From NCBI RefSeq assembly GCF_019511605.1, contig NZ_JAEUAV010000015.1:1-64000 (forward strand): DNA of 64,000 bases, written 5' to 3'. A program made the position numbers and the translations under genes. A model generated the notes under the pieces. It had not been told where the DNA came from. It was given only the letters and a program-made list of their open reading frames with translations, and searched no databases. This DNA is from Paraburkholderia phenoliruptrix (lineage in GTDB: Bacteria; Pseudomonadota; Gammaproteobacteria; Burkholderiales; Burkholderiaceae). The first letter of the stretch is position 1, and each line of letters opens with the position of its first letter. Of the stretch, positions 24,683-33,621 are shown in pieces.

Positions 24683-26017
24683 ATGAGTTTGAAGCCGCTG
24701 TTCCGTTCGCTTTCCGTTGCCGCCATGTTGAGCGCGGGTGTTCTCGGCGCCAGCCAACCGGCTCGGGCCGCCACTGAAATCCAGTTCTGGCACGCGATGG
24801 AAGCCGCGCTCGGCGAGCGTCTGAACGACATCGCCAACGCGTTCAACGCGTCGCAGTCGGACTACAAGATCGTGCCGGTGTTCAAGGGCACCTACGACCA
24901 GACGTTGGCGGCGGGCATCGCCGGTTATCGCAGCGGCAACGCGCCGGCCATCCTGCAGGTCTACGAAGTCGGCACCGCGACCATGATGCAGGCGAAGAAA
25001 GCCGTCGTGCCGGTCTCCGAGGTGTTCAGGCAGGCGGGCGTGCCGCTCGACGAAAAGGCGTTCGTGCCGACCATCGCAAGCTACTACAGCGACGCAAAGA
25101 CCGGCCACCTGATCTCGATGCCGTTCAACAGCTCGACGCCGGTCCTTTACTACAACAAGGACGCGTTCAAAAAGGCCGGGCTCGACCCGAACCAGCCGCC
25201 GAAAACGTGGGCCGAACTGCAGGCGGACGCGCAGAAGCTGAAAGCGTCGGGCATGGCGTGCGGCTATTCGTCGGGCTGGCAAAGCTGGATCCAGCTGGAG
25301 AACTACAGCGCGTGGCACGGTGCACCCTTTGCGACCAGGAGCAATGGTTTCGACGGCGCCGACGCGCAGCTCGAATTCAACAAGCCGCTACAGGTCGCGC
25401 ACATCCAGTTCCTGCAGAACATGCAGAAGGAAGGCACGTTCAGCTACGTGGGCCGCAAGGACGAACCGGTTTCCAAGTTCTATAGCGGCGACTGCGGAAT
25501 CATTACGAACTCGTCCGGCTCGCTCGCTACCATCAAGAAGTACGCGAAGTTCAACTTCGGCACCGGCATGATGCCCTACGACGCAAACGTGAAGGGCGCG
25601 CCGCAGAACGCGATTATCGGCGGAGCGAGCTTGTGGGTATTGGCGGGCAAGGACCCGGCTGTCTACAAGGGCGTGGCGAAATTCCTCGCGTATCTGAGCT
25701 CGCCGGAAGTCGCGGCGAAATGGCATCAGGATACGGGCTATCTGCCGGTCACGACCGCCGCATATCAATTGACGCAGCAACAGGGCTTCTACGAGAAGAA
25801 CCCGGGCAGCGACACCGCCATCAAGCAGATGCTCAACAAGCCGCCCCTCACGTACACCAAGGGCTTGCGCCTGGGCAACATGCCGCAGATCCGCACGATC
25901 ATCGACGAAGAGCTCGAGCAGGTGTGGGCTGAAAAGAAGACGCCGCAACAGGCGCTCGACTCGGCGGTTTCGCGGGGCGACGAACTGCTGCGGCGCTTCG
26001 AGAAAGCCGGCAGTTGA
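24683..26017 (+). CDS. ugpB: sn-Glycerol-3-phosphate ABC transporter, substrate-binding protein
   Basis: A 444-aa periplasmic binding protein from ATG 24683, with GGAG nine bases upstream. The frame extends further up but without a ribosome site. A signal peptide covers about residues 1-27 (SVAAMLSAGVLGASQPARA, cleavage after ARA). The mature protein begins ATEIQFWHAMEAALG, followed by KGTYDQTLAAGIAGYR and PAILQVYEVGTATMM, features of UgpB rather than of maltose or generic sugar binders. Length is close to the E. coli protein (438). It delivers glycerol-3-phosphate or its diesters to UgpAE. It is the first gene of ugpBAEC and follows a possible Pho box. Confidence 0.9.
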   Translation: MSLKPLFRSLSVAAMLSAGVLGASQPARAATEIQFWHAMEAALGERLNDIANAFNASQSDYKIVPVFKGTYDQTLAAGIAGYRSGNAPAILQVYEVGTATMMQAKKAVVPVSEVFRQAGVPLDEKAFVPTIASYYSDAKTGHLISMPFNSSTPVLYYNKDAFKKAGLDPNQPPKTWAELQADAQKLKASGMACGYSSGWQSWIQLENYSAWHGAPFATRSNGFDGADAQLEFNKPLQVAHIQFLQNMQKEGTFSYVGRKDEPVSKFYSGDCGIITNSSGSLATIKKYAKFNFGTGMMPYDANVKGAPQNAIIGGASLWVLAGKDPAVYKGVAKFLAYLSSPEVAAKWHQDTGYLPVTTAAYQLTQQQGFYEKNPGSDTAIKQMLNKPPLTYTKGLRLGNMPQIRTIIDEELEQVWAEKKTPQQALDSAVSRGDELLRRFEKAGS

Positions 26018-26136
26018 ACGCCGCATTACAACGGCAAGCGCAAGCCGGCAGGTTGCGGCGGACTCGCGCGGCAACCTCTCGCGCGGCAACCTCTCGCGCA
26101 GCATCCTGTTCGCAGCCACACTCTTGAGATTGCTCG

Positions 26137-27021
26137 ATGGAAAAGCGCTCCCGCTTCGGCACCAGCCTGCTGCCCTATCTGCTCGTCGCGCCGCAACTGG
26201 CGATCACGGCGCTGTTCTTCCTGTGGCCCGCCGGCGAAGCGCTGTGGCAATCCACGCAAACGCAGGACGCGTTCGGCACGTCGAGCGAATTTGTCGGGCT
26301 CGCGAACTTCAGGCAACTATTTGCCGATCCGCTGTACCTGTCGTCGTTCACCACGACGATTGTTTTCTGCGCGCTCGTCACCGTGTCGGGCCTCGCGATC
26401 TCGCTGCTGCTCGCCGTTTGCGCAGACCGCGTGACGCGCGGCGCGAAGGCTTATCAGACGCTGCTCATCTGGCCGTATGCGGTCGCGCCCGCCATTGCCG
26501 CCGTGCTGTGGTCGTTTCTGTTCAACCCGAGCATCGGGCTCGTCACGTTTGCGCTCGCCAAGTACGGCGTGGTCTGGAATCACGCGTTGAACGCCGGACA
26601 GGCGATGTTTCTCGTCGTGCTCGCCTCGGTGTGGAAGCAGGTCAGCTATAACTTCCTGTTTTTCTACGCGGGCCTGCAAGCCATTCCGCGCTCGCTGATC
26701 GAAGCGGCGGCCATCGACGGCGCCGGTCCCGTGCGCCGCTTCTTCGGCATTGCGTTGCCGTTGCTGTCGCCGACCAGCTTCTTTCTGCTCGTCATCAACA
26801 TCACGTATGCGTTTTTCGACACCTTCCCGGTGATCGACGCGGCGACCGGCGGCGGACCCGCGCAATCCACCCGCACACTGATCTACAAGATTTTCGCCGA
26901 AGGTTTCCAGGGGCTGGACATCGGCAGCTCGGGCGCGCAATCCGTGGTTCTGATGGTGATCGTCGTTGCTTTGACGGTCGTGCAATTCCGCTTCATCGAA
27001 CGCAGGGTTCAATACTCATGA
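26137..27021 (+). CDS. ugpA: sn-Glycerol-3-phosphate ABC transporter permease UgpA
   Basis: A 294-aa inner-membrane permease with six predicted membrane segments, the first at about 12-33 (LPYLLVAPQLAITALFFLWP). The cytoplasmic coupling loop is EAAAIDGAGPVRRFFGIALPLL, the EAA motif of MalF-type permeases. It forms the heterodimeric channel with UgpE. It starts 119 bp after ugpB and its stop overlaps the ugpE start by four bases (ATGA), so the two subunits are translationally coupled. Confidence 0.9.
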   Translation: MEKRSRFGTSLLPYLLVAPQLAITALFFLWPAGEALWQSTQTQDAFGTSSEFVGLANFRQLFADPLYLSSFTTTIVFCALVTVSGLAISLLLAVCADRVTRGAKAYQTLLIWPYAVAPAIAAVLWSFLFNPSIGLVTFALAKYGVVWNHALNAGQAMFLVVLASVWKQVSYNFLFFYAGLQAIPRSLIEAAAIDGAGPVRRFFGIALPLLSPTSFFLLVINITYAFFDTFPVIDAATGGGPAQSTRTLIYKIFAEGFQGLDIGSSGAQSVVLMVIVVALTVVQFRFIERRVQYS

Positions 27022-27863
27022 TCGAGAACCGCCGCGGTTTCGACCTGTTCTGCCACGCAGTGCTGATTCTGGGCGTCGCGCTGGTGGTGTTTCCCGTGTA
27101 CGTCGCGTTCTGCGCGGCCACCATGAGCGAGCGTGAGGTGTTCACCGTGCCGCTTTCGCTCGTGCCCGCTTCGCATCTGTTCGACAACATTGCGACCGTG
27201 TGGACACAAGGCAGCGGCAACGCGGCTGCACCGTTCGGCCGCATGCTGGTCAACAGCCTCGTCATGGCGCTTGCCATCTCGATCGGCAAGATTGCGGTGT
27301 CGATGATCTCGGCTTACGCGATCGTGTTCTTCCGCTTTCCGTTTCGCAACCTGTCGTTCTGGCTCATCTTCATCACGCTAATGCTGCCGGTCGAAGTGCG
27401 GATTTTCCCGACCGTGCAAGTGGTGTCGTCGATGCATTTGAGCAATACATATAGCGGATTGACGTTGCCGCTGATTGCGTCGGCCACCGCCACGTTCCTG
27501 TTTCGCCAGTTCTTCATGACGCTGCCCGACGAATTAATGGAAGCGGCGCGCATCGACGGCGCGGGTCCCATGCGTTTTTTCTGGGACGTGGTCCTGCCGC
27601 TGTCGAAGACGAACATGGCGGCGCTCTTCGTCATCACTTTCATCTACGGCTGGAATCAGTATTTATGGCCGATTCTGATTACGAGCCAGCAGTCGCTGAC
27701 GACAGCGGTGGTCGGTATCAAGAGCATGATTGCCTCGGGCGATACGGCAACGCAATGGCATCTGGTCATGGCCGCCACGCTGCTCGCCATGCTGCCGCCG
27801 CTCGCGGTCGTGCTCACGATGCAACGCTGGTTCGTGCGCGGCCTCGTCGACGCAGAGAAATAA
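27018..27863 (+). CDS. ugpE: sn-Glycerol-3-phosphate ABC transporter permease UgpE
   Basis: A 281-aa permease of the MalG type with six predicted membrane segments and the EAA loop ELMEAARIDGAGPMRFFWDVVLPL. Sequences such as NQYLWPILITSQQSLTTAVVGI near the C-terminus are typical of UgpE. Length equals that of E. coli UgpE (281). It pairs with UgpA in the inner membrane and docks to the ATPase UgpC encoded 78 bp downstream. Confidence 0.92.
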   Translation: MIENRRGFDLFCHAVLILGVALVVFPVYVAFCAATMSEREVFTVPLSLVPASHLFDNIATVWTQGSGNAAAPFGRMLVNSLVMALAISIGKIAVSMISAYAIVFFRFPFRNLSFWLIFITLMLPVEVRIFPTVQVVSSMHLSNTYSGLTLPLIASATATFLFRQFFMTLPDELMEAARIDGAGPMRFFWDVVLPLSKTNMAALFVITFIYGWNQYLWPILITSQQSLTTAVVGIKSMIASGDTATQWHLVMAATLLAMLPPLAVVLTMQRWFVRGLVDAEK

Positions 27864-27941
27864 TCCGCGCCGCGCGCAAGCACGCGCGAACAACGCGCAT
27901 ACCAATCGCAAGAAGACACGCAAACGAAGGGCTAGCAACGC

Positions 27942-29030
27942 ATGGCTGCACTGACACTACAAGGCGTTAAAAAAACCTACGACGGCAAACAGTTCGTATT
28001 GCACGGCATCGACGTCGACGTGAACGACGGCGAGTTCGTCGTCATGGTGGGCCCCTCGGGTTGCGGAAAGTCCACGTTGCTGCGAATGGTCGCGGGGCTC
28101 GAGCGCATTTCCGAAGGCAGCATTTCAATTGCCGGCAAGGTGGTGAACGAGCTCGAGCCGAAGGACCGCAACATCGCGATGGTGTTTCAGAACTACGCGC
28201 TCTATCCGCACATGAGCGTGGCCGAAAACATGGGCTACGCGCTGAAAATCGCGGGCGTGGACCGGGCTCAGATCGCGCAGCGGGTGAACGCCGCCGCGCA
28301 GATTCTCGAACTGCAGGCACTGTTGCAGCGCAAGCCGCGCGAGCTGTCCGGCGGCCAGCGTCAGCGCGTGGCAATGGGTCGTGCAATCGTGCGCGAACCG
28401 GCGGTGTTTCTGTTTGACGAACCGCTCTCCAATCTCGACGCGCGGCTGCGCGTGCAAATGCGACTCGAGATTCAGCGTCTGCATGCACGCCTTGCCACGA
28501 CGAGCCTGTATGTGACGCACGATCAGATCGAAGCAATGACGCTCGCGCAGCGCGTGATCGTGATGAACAAGGGCCACGCGGAGCAGATCGGCGCCCCAAC
28601 CGAAGTGTACGAGCGGCCGGCCACCGTGTTCGTCGCGAGCTTCATCGGCTCGCCGGGGATGAACCTGCTGCAAGGCCGCGTCTCTGACGACGGTTCCACC
28701 TTCGACGTGGCCGGCAACGGTCCGCAACTGCCGCTCACAGGCGTAGCGTCGATTGGCCGCGAAGTCGCCAGGGGCCGCGAGTTGACGCTCGGCATTCGCC
28801 CGGAGCACATGAGCCCCGGCGAGGCCAATGCGCCGCACGCCACGCTCAGCGTCGATTCGTGCGAGCTGCTCGGCGCGGACAATCTCGCGCACGGGCGCTG
28901 GGGCAATCACGATGTGACAGTGCGTCTACCGCACGCGCACCGGCCGGCGACCGGCGACGCGTTGCAGGTCGCGCTGCCCGCGCGCCACCTGCACTTCTTC
29001 GATCCGGCGAGCGGGCAGCGGGTGAACTGA
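27942..29030 (+). CDS. ugpC: sn-Glycerol-3-phosphate ABC transporter ATP-binding protein UgpC
   Basis: A 362-aa ATPase of the MalK/UgpC class. Walker A is GPSGCGKST at 38-46, the signature is LSGGQRQRVAMGRAI, Walker B is VFLFDEPLSNLDA, and the switch region is YVTHDQIEAMTLA. A C-terminal TOBE-type regulatory domain follows (about 235-355). It energises UgpAE. In enterobacteria this C-terminal domain also receives inhibitory phosphate signals, which may apply here. It is the last gene of the ugp operon; the next 96 bp are hexanucleotide repeats. Confidence 0.92.
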   Translation: MAALTLQGVKKTYDGKQFVLHGIDVDVNDGEFVVMVGPSGCGKSTLLRMVAGLERISEGSISIAGKVVNELEPKDRNIAMVFQNYALYPHMSVAENMGYALKIAGVDRAQIAQRVNAAAQILELQALLQRKPRELSGGQRQRVAMGRAIVREPAVFLFDEPLSNLDARLRVQMRLEIQRLHARLATTSLYVTHDQIEAMTLAQRVIVMNKGHAEQIGAPTEVYERPATVFVASFIGSPGMNLLQGRVSDDGSTFDVAGNGPQLPLTGVASIGREVARGRELTLGIRPEHMSPGEANAPHATLSVDSCELLGADNLAHGRWGNHDVTVRLPHAHRPATGDALQVALPARHLHFFDPASGQRVN

Positions 29031-29042
29031 ACGCCGGCTTAC

Positions 29043-29098
29043 GAACAAGAACAAGAACAAGAACGACAACGACAGCGACAGCGACAGCGACAGCGACA
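29043..29098. repeat. Two adjoining hexanucleotide microsatellites
   Basis: About three copies of GAACAA (29043-29062) run into about five copies of GACAGC (29069-29098) in the gap between ugpC and the DUF3761 gene. Their length is prone to slippage, which would change the spacing and leader of the next gene. Confidence 0.75.
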
Positions 29099-29126
29099 AA
29101 AACAACCACAACGACGTACCGACACC

Positions 29127-29438
29127 ATGCACAGCCCTGACCCTGGAACCTTGCGCGGTGGAGCCCGCGTTGCAGTAACGCTGTTGCTCGCGCTGACGTT
29201 CAGTGCGTCGTCGGCGTTCGCCTACGTCGCGCCTGGCACGACGCCCGACGAGGCCGACTTGAGCAATCACAACACCTATACCAATCGCGACGGCAACACG
29301 GTGCATGCACCGGCCCGCTCGATGTCAGGCAAGGTGCCGGAAGGCGCGACGGCCCGTTGCCGGGACGGCACCTACAGTTTCAGCCGGCACCACGGCGGAA
29401 CGTGCTCGCGGCATGGCGGCCTAGCGAGCTGGCTGTAA
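29127..29438 (+). CDS. Exported DUF3761-family protein
   Basis: A 103-aa protein starting at ATG 29127. Residues 14-33 (ARVAVTLLLALTFSASSAFA) are a clear signal peptide. The C-terminal block ATARCRDGTYSFSRHHGGTCSRHGGLASWL carries the two Cys and the C-x-D-G-T-Y-S-x-S and G-T-C-S-x-H-G-G signatures of DUF3761, a small periplasmic or secreted domain of unknown function, probably disulphide-bonded. It stands alone between ugpC and ettA, with no strong ribosome site visible among the repeats upstream. Confidence 0.75.
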   Translation: MHSPDPGTLRGGARVAVTLLLALTFSASSAFAYVAPGTTPDEADLSNHNTYTNRDGNTVHAPARSMSGKVPEGATARCRDGTYSFSRHHGGTCSRHGGLASWL

Positions 29439-29675
29439 TGTCGCGAGTTCCGCGCGCAAGCTGACACCGCGCGCGCCCTGCCGCGGCGCGGTCACGTCGA
29501 AGTACAATGCAATCTGCACCCGGCCCGCGCGGGCGTCGTCGCGCTAAACCGCGTTCGACGCCGCGCCGGCCGGCGCCGGGCACTTCGCCCCGGCATGACA
29601 CCGCTTACCCATCCACCCACGACTGCCCGCCCCAACGCGGCCGGCGTCGTCAACGTCTACCAAGCACACAGCAAA

Positions 29676-31343
29676 ATGGCTCAATACGTCTTCACCATGA
29701 ACCGGGTCGGCAAGATCGTGCCGCCCAAGCGTCAAATCCTGAAGGACATCTCGCTGTCGTTTTTCCCCGGCGCGAAGATCGGCCTGCTCGGCCTGAACGG
29801 CTCGGGCAAGTCCACGCTGATCCGCATCATGGCGGGGGTGGACAAGGACATCGAGGGCGAAGCCACGCCGATGCCCAATCTGAACATCGGCTATCTGCCG
29901 CAGGAGCCGCAGCTCGACCCGAACAAGACGGTGCGCGAAACCGTCGAGGAAGGTCTTGGCGACGTGTTCAACGCGCAGAAGAAGCTCGACGAAATCTATG
30001 CGGCCTACGCAGAACCGGACGCCGACTTCGACGCGCTCGCCGCGGAGCAGGCCAAGTACGAAGCGATTCTCGCGACGACCGAAGGCGGCAGCGCCGAACA
30101 GCAGATCGAAATTGCCGCCGACGCGCTGCGCCTGCCGGCCTGGGACGCAAAGATCGAGCATCTGTCGGGCGGTGAAAAGCGCCGTGTCGCGCTGTGCAAG
30201 CTGCTGCTCGAAAAGCCCGACATGTTGCTGCTGGATGAGCCGACCAACCACCTGGACGCGGAATCGGTCGACTGGCTCGAGCAGTTCCTCACGCGCTTTC
30301 CGGGCACCGTCGTCGCGGTGACGCACGACCGCTATTTCCTCGATAACGCCGCAGAGTGGATTCTCGAACTGGACCGCGGCCACGGCATTCCGTGGAAGGG
30401 CAATTACAGCAGTTGGCTCGATCAGAAAGAAGAGCGCTTGAAGCAGGAGGAAGCGTCCGAGTCGGCGCGTCAGAAGGCGATCAAGAAAGAACTGGAATGG
30501 GTGCGGCAAAACCCCAAGGGCCGTCAGGCGAAGTCGAAAGCGCGTATCGCGCGTTTCGAGGAACTGAACAGTCAGGACTACCAGAAGCGCAACGAAACCC
30601 AGGAAATCTTCATTCCGGTCGGCGACCGCCTCGGCAATGAAGTGATCGAGTTCAAGAACGTCAGCAAATCGTACGGCGACCGGCTGCTGCTCGACAACGT
30701 CAGCTTCAAGGTGCCGGCCGGCGCGATTGTCGGCATCATCGGTCCGAACGGCGCGGGTAAGTCGACGCTGTTCCGCATGCTGACCGGCCGCGAACAGCCG
30801 GACTCGGGCGAGATCGTGATGGGACCGACCGTGAAGCTCGCTTACGTCGACCAGAGCCGCGACGCGCTCGACCCGTCCAAGACCGTGTTCGAAGAAATTT
30901 CCGGCGGTGCGGACGTGCTGACGGTCGGCAAGTACGAGACGCCGTCGCGTGCCTACATTGGACGCTTCAACTTCAAGGGCGGCGACCAGCAGAAGATCGT
31001 CGGCAATCTGTCCGGCGGCGAGCGCGGGCGCCTGCATCTGGCGAAAACGCTGATTGCGGGCGGCAACGTGCTGCTGCTCGACGAACCGTCGAACGACCTC
31101 GATGTCGAAACGCTGCGCGCGCTCGAAGACGCATTGCTCGAGTTCGCCGGCTCGGTCATGGTGATCTCGCATGACCGCTGGTTCCTCGACCGCATCGCGA
31201 CGCACATTCTCGCGTTCGAAGGCGATTCGCAAGTCACGTTCTTCGACGGCAATTACCAGGAGTACGAAGCGGACAAGCGCGCGCGCCTCGGCGAGGAAGC
31301 CGCACGACCCAAGCGTCTGCGGTACAAGCCGATTACGCGTTAA
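29676..31343 (+). CDS. ettA: Energy-dependent translational throttle protein EttA (ABC-F)
   Basis: A 555-aa ABC-F ATPase, the same length as E. coli EttA, from ATG 29676. The longer frame adds 27 non-conserved residues. Two ABC domains: Walker A GLNGSGKST (about 39-47) and GPNGAGKST (about 357-365), signatures LSGGEKRRVAL and LSGGERGRLHLAKTL, with an arm insertion in the first domain (about 95-135) and a charged linker between. It binds the ribosomal E site and gates the first elongation steps according to the ATP/ADP ratio. It is monocistronic, with a hairpin directly behind it. Confidence 0.93.
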   Translation: MAQYVFTMNRVGKIVPPKRQILKDISLSFFPGAKIGLLGLNGSGKSTLIRIMAGVDKDIEGEATPMPNLNIGYLPQEPQLDPNKTVRETVEEGLGDVFNAQKKLDEIYAAYAEPDADFDALAAEQAKYEAILATTEGGSAEQQIEIAADALRLPAWDAKIEHLSGGEKRRVALCKLLLEKPDMLLLDEPTNHLDAESVDWLEQFLTRFPGTVVAVTHDRYFLDNAAEWILELDRGHGIPWKGNYSSWLDQKEERLKQEEASESARQKAIKKELEWVRQNPKGRQAKSKARIARFEELNSQDYQKRNETQEIFIPVGDRLGNEVIEFKNVSKSYGDRLLLDNVSFKVPAGAIVGIIGPNGAGKSTLFRMLTGREQPDSGEIVMGPTVKLAYVDQSRDALDPSKTVFEEISGGADVLTVGKYETPSRAYIGRFNFKGGDQQKIVGNLSGGERGRLHLAKTLIAGGNVLLLDEPSNDLDVETLRALEDALLEFAGSVMVISHDRWFLDRIATHILAFEGDSQVTFFDGNYQEYEADKRARLGEEAARPKRLRYKPITR

Positions 31344-31348
31344 GCTTC

Positions 31349-31373
31349 GCTGCTTCCGCAATACGGAAGCAGC
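31349..31373 (+). terminator. Perfect hairpin directly behind ettA
   Basis: GCTGCTTCCG (31349-31358) and CGGAAGCAGC (31364-31373) form a perfect 10-bp stem with a 5-nt loop, six bases after the ettA stop. There is no T-run, so it may protect the 3' end rather than terminate. Confidence 0.45.
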
Positions 31374-31376
31374 ACA

Positions 31377-31410
31377 CGGGCAACACCGGGGGCAACACCG
31401 GGGGCAACAC
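31377..31410. repeat. Short 12-bp tandem repeat
   Basis: About two and a half direct copies of CGGGGGCAACAC follow the ettA hairpin. I see no coding or known regulatory meaning. Confidence 0.6.
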
Positions 31411-31448
31411 GAGGCAGCGTTGCAAGCAGCCGCCAAGGCAGCCTCCGA

Positions 31449-31482
31449 AACAGCCCGCTCGCCGCAAGACGAGCGGGCTGTT
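31449..31482 (+). terminator. Rho-independent terminator-like hairpin downstream of ettA
   Basis: AACAGCCCGCTCG (31449-31461) pairs with CGAGCGGGCTGTT (31470-31482) over an 8-nt loop. The stem is very strong and the T-run following is short. This is the probable end of the ettA transcript. Confidence 0.6.
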
Positions 31483-31721
31483 TGCCATCCAGTCCTTCTT
31501 TTCATGCATTTCAGGCGACCGCCTCGGTTTCGCGATGTGCGCAACCGCTCTTCCCAACCCCGTCATACTTTCCCCAACCGCCAGAGGACGGCAGCATCGC
31601 GACACGGCACACGCATTGCTCGCCTGCGCGTGCTATACGTCGTCCGCACGGCGCGCGGGCGGCGCGCCATTCATCACAGCCACGCCGCGCATGGCGGCGA
31701 CAAAGTGACAAGGGGACAAGC

Positions 31722-32846
31722 ATGGCGATGTCGAAAGGCCAACGCTGGGTGGTTGCCGCAGGCAGCGTGCTGGTGGTGCTCGTCGTCATCGCCTTTGGTC
31801 TGCTGCTCTACGCGCAGCGCGAAGTGAAAGCGCGTGTAGTGGCTGCGCTTGGGCCGCTCGGCAGCGCGCAAAGCATCGACGTCGGACTGACCTCCGTTCA
31901 TCTCACCAACGTTCTGCTCAAGCCGCCGCCCGGCTGGCCCGCCGGCGATCCATTGAAGGCCGACGAGATCATCCTCACGCCGGACATTCGCGATCTGCTC
32001 GCGCACCGTATGCACATCCGCAGCGTGGTGGTACGCGGCTTCGACATGGCAGTGCTGCGCACGCAGAACGGCACGATCCGCTTGCTGCCGAATCTGCGTC
32101 AATCGGTGAGCAGCGCCAACGACGACGCGAGCGGCGCATCCGCGAGCTCCATGCCGCGCGACAAGCAGGTGGACCACATCAGCTTCGAGCAGGGGCGCTT
32201 TCATTTCTACGACATGACGGTCGGCCCGCCCGCCTACAAGGTGACGGTGAGCAACGCCAGCGCGAGCGTCGACAACATCCGTCTGCCTGCGCTCACGGAG
32301 CCGACCAACGTCGACGTGAAAGGCTCGATCAAGGGACCGTCGCACACGGGCACCGTCACCTTCAGCGGATGGATCAGGATTGCCAGCAAGGACTCGCAGA
32401 CCACCAGCACATTGCGCGGCGTGGACGTGGTGATGCTCGATCCATACCTCGTGAAAAAGGCCGGCGCGAAGGGGCAAGTGACAGGCGGCACGCTCGACAT
32501 GAACATCCAGTCGACGGTAAGCAATTACCAGCTGCACGCGCCCGGCTGGATAACCGTCCACCAGTTGCAGCTAGCGGACTCCGGCAATCCGCTCGACACG
32601 TTCATGTCCATTCCGACCAAAGCCGCGGTTGCCGCGCTGAAGACGCGCAACGGCGATCTCACGCTGCACTTCGTGCTTGACGGCAACTTGCGGGACCCGA
32701 AGTTTTCCGTGCAGGAGGGGCTGACGACGCGCATCGCCGCCGGCTTCGCGAAAGCGCTGGGTGTCAGTGTGGAAGGCGTGGCGAAGGGCGCGGGCGAGAC
32801 CGTCAAAGGGCTCGGCAATGCCTTGAAGAATTTGCTTGGCCAGTGA
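31722..32846 (+). CDS. Membrane-anchored AsmA/DUF748-like protein
   Basis: A 374-aa protein from ATG 31722, with AGGGG about six bases upstream. A single N-terminal membrane segment (about 8-31, WVVAAGSVLVVLVVIAFGLL) is followed by a periplasmic, beta-rich region. That region has repeated x-V-D-x-I-x-L and G-x-V-T-G-G-T-L-D patterns typical of AsmA-like or DUF748 proteins, which are related to lipid-transfer or envelope-maintenance factors. An amphipathic KALGVSVEGVAKGAGETVKG helix ends the protein. No partner gene is adjacent. The exact family is uncertain, and the envelope role is inferred from topology. Confidence 0.6.
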   Translation: MAMSKGQRWVVAAGSVLVVLVVIAFGLLLYAQREVKARVVAALGPLGSAQSIDVGLTSVHLTNVLLKPPPGWPAGDPLKADEIILTPDIRDLLAHRMHIRSVVVRGFDMAVLRTQNGTIRLLPNLRQSVSSANDDASGASASSMPRDKQVDHISFEQGRFHFYDMTVGPPAYKVTVSNASASVDNIRLPALTEPTNVDVKGSIKGPSHTGTVTFSGWIRIASKDSQTTSTLRGVDVVMLDPYLVKKAGAKGQVTGGTLDMNIQSTVSNYQLHAPGWITVHQLQLADSGNPLDTFMSIPTKAAVAALKTRNGDLTLHFVLDGNLRDPKFSVQEGLTTRIAAGFAKALGVSVEGVAKGAGETVKGLGNALKNLLGQ

Positions 32847-32969
32847 GCGCGAGCGGCGTCACGCGCGCTCGCAGGCAGCATACGTCGAGGCCAGGTGTGC
32901 ATACCGCTCGCGCAGTCTAGCGCAGACTTTGCGCCGCCCCGCGCCAACACTCACGTGGCGCGCTTCGCG

Positions 32970-33593
32970 TCAAACCGGCAGGCCCAGCGCGCGCAGTTGC
33001 GCTTCGGTTTGAGCGGCGCTCGTGTGATGCACGCCGTGCCAGCCGAGGGCCGTGGCGGCTGCGGCGTTCTTCGGGTTGTCGTCGATAAAGACGAGTTCGG
33101 ACGACTGGGTGCCCGGCAGGTGCGCGTCGATCCGCTCACGCATGGCTGCGAAGATTGCCGGATCGGGCTTCACGAGACCCACGCGCCCGGACACGACAAT
33201 GTCGCGAAAGCGCCGCAGCAGCGGATAGTTCTCCCACGCGTACGGGAACGTCTCGGCCGACCAGTTCGTCAGACCGAAGAGCGGCACTTGCGCGGCCTCG
33301 AGCTTCTCCATGATCGCTACGCCGTCTTCGAGCACGCCGGCCACCATTTCGTGCCAGCGCTCATAGAACGCGCGGATCAGCGCCTCGTGGTCGGGAAACT
33401 GTGCGACGAGTTCGGCGGTTGCCTCGACGATCGGCTGGCCGCCGTCCTGACGCACGACCCAATCCATCGAGCACACGTGGGTGAGAAACCAGCGGCGCTC
33501 GGCTTCGTCCGGAATGAGTTGCCGGTACAAGTACTCGGGACTCCAGTCGATCAGCACGCCGCCGAAATCGAACACGACTGCCTTGATGGCCAT
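32970..33593 (-). CDS. HAD-family hydrolase (YihX-like)
   Basis: A 207-aa protein. Motif I is VFDFGGVLIDW (Asp9 nucleophile; Gly at the second acidic position as in YihX-type sugar phosphatases). Motif II is GLTNWS, motif III is the Lys of GLVKPDPAIF, and motif IV is FIDDNPKN. The cap domain is C1-type and helical. It is presumed to dephosphorylate a small metabolite in the cytosol. It lies 28 bp behind the aminopeptidase P gene on the same strand, likely one transcript. Confidence 0.85.
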   Translation of the reverse strand: MAIKAVVFDFGGVLIDWSPEYLYRQLIPDEAERRWFLTHVCSMDWVVRQDGGQPIVEATAELVAQFPDHEALIRAFYERWHEMVAGVLEDGVAIMEKLEAAQVPLFGLTNWSAETFPYAWENYPLLRRFRDIVVSGRVGLVKPDPAIFAAMRERIDAHLPGTQSSELVFIDDNPKNAAAATALGWHGVHHTSAAQTEAQLRALGLPV

Positions 33594-33621
33594 GCGCTCT
33601 CCGTCGTTATGCGATTAGGGC

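Noticed and set aside
29544..31544. Long minus-strand frame across ettA
   Set aside because: Shadow of the high-GC ettA gene; the composition (Arg/Val/Glu/His-rich) is typical of antisense frames.
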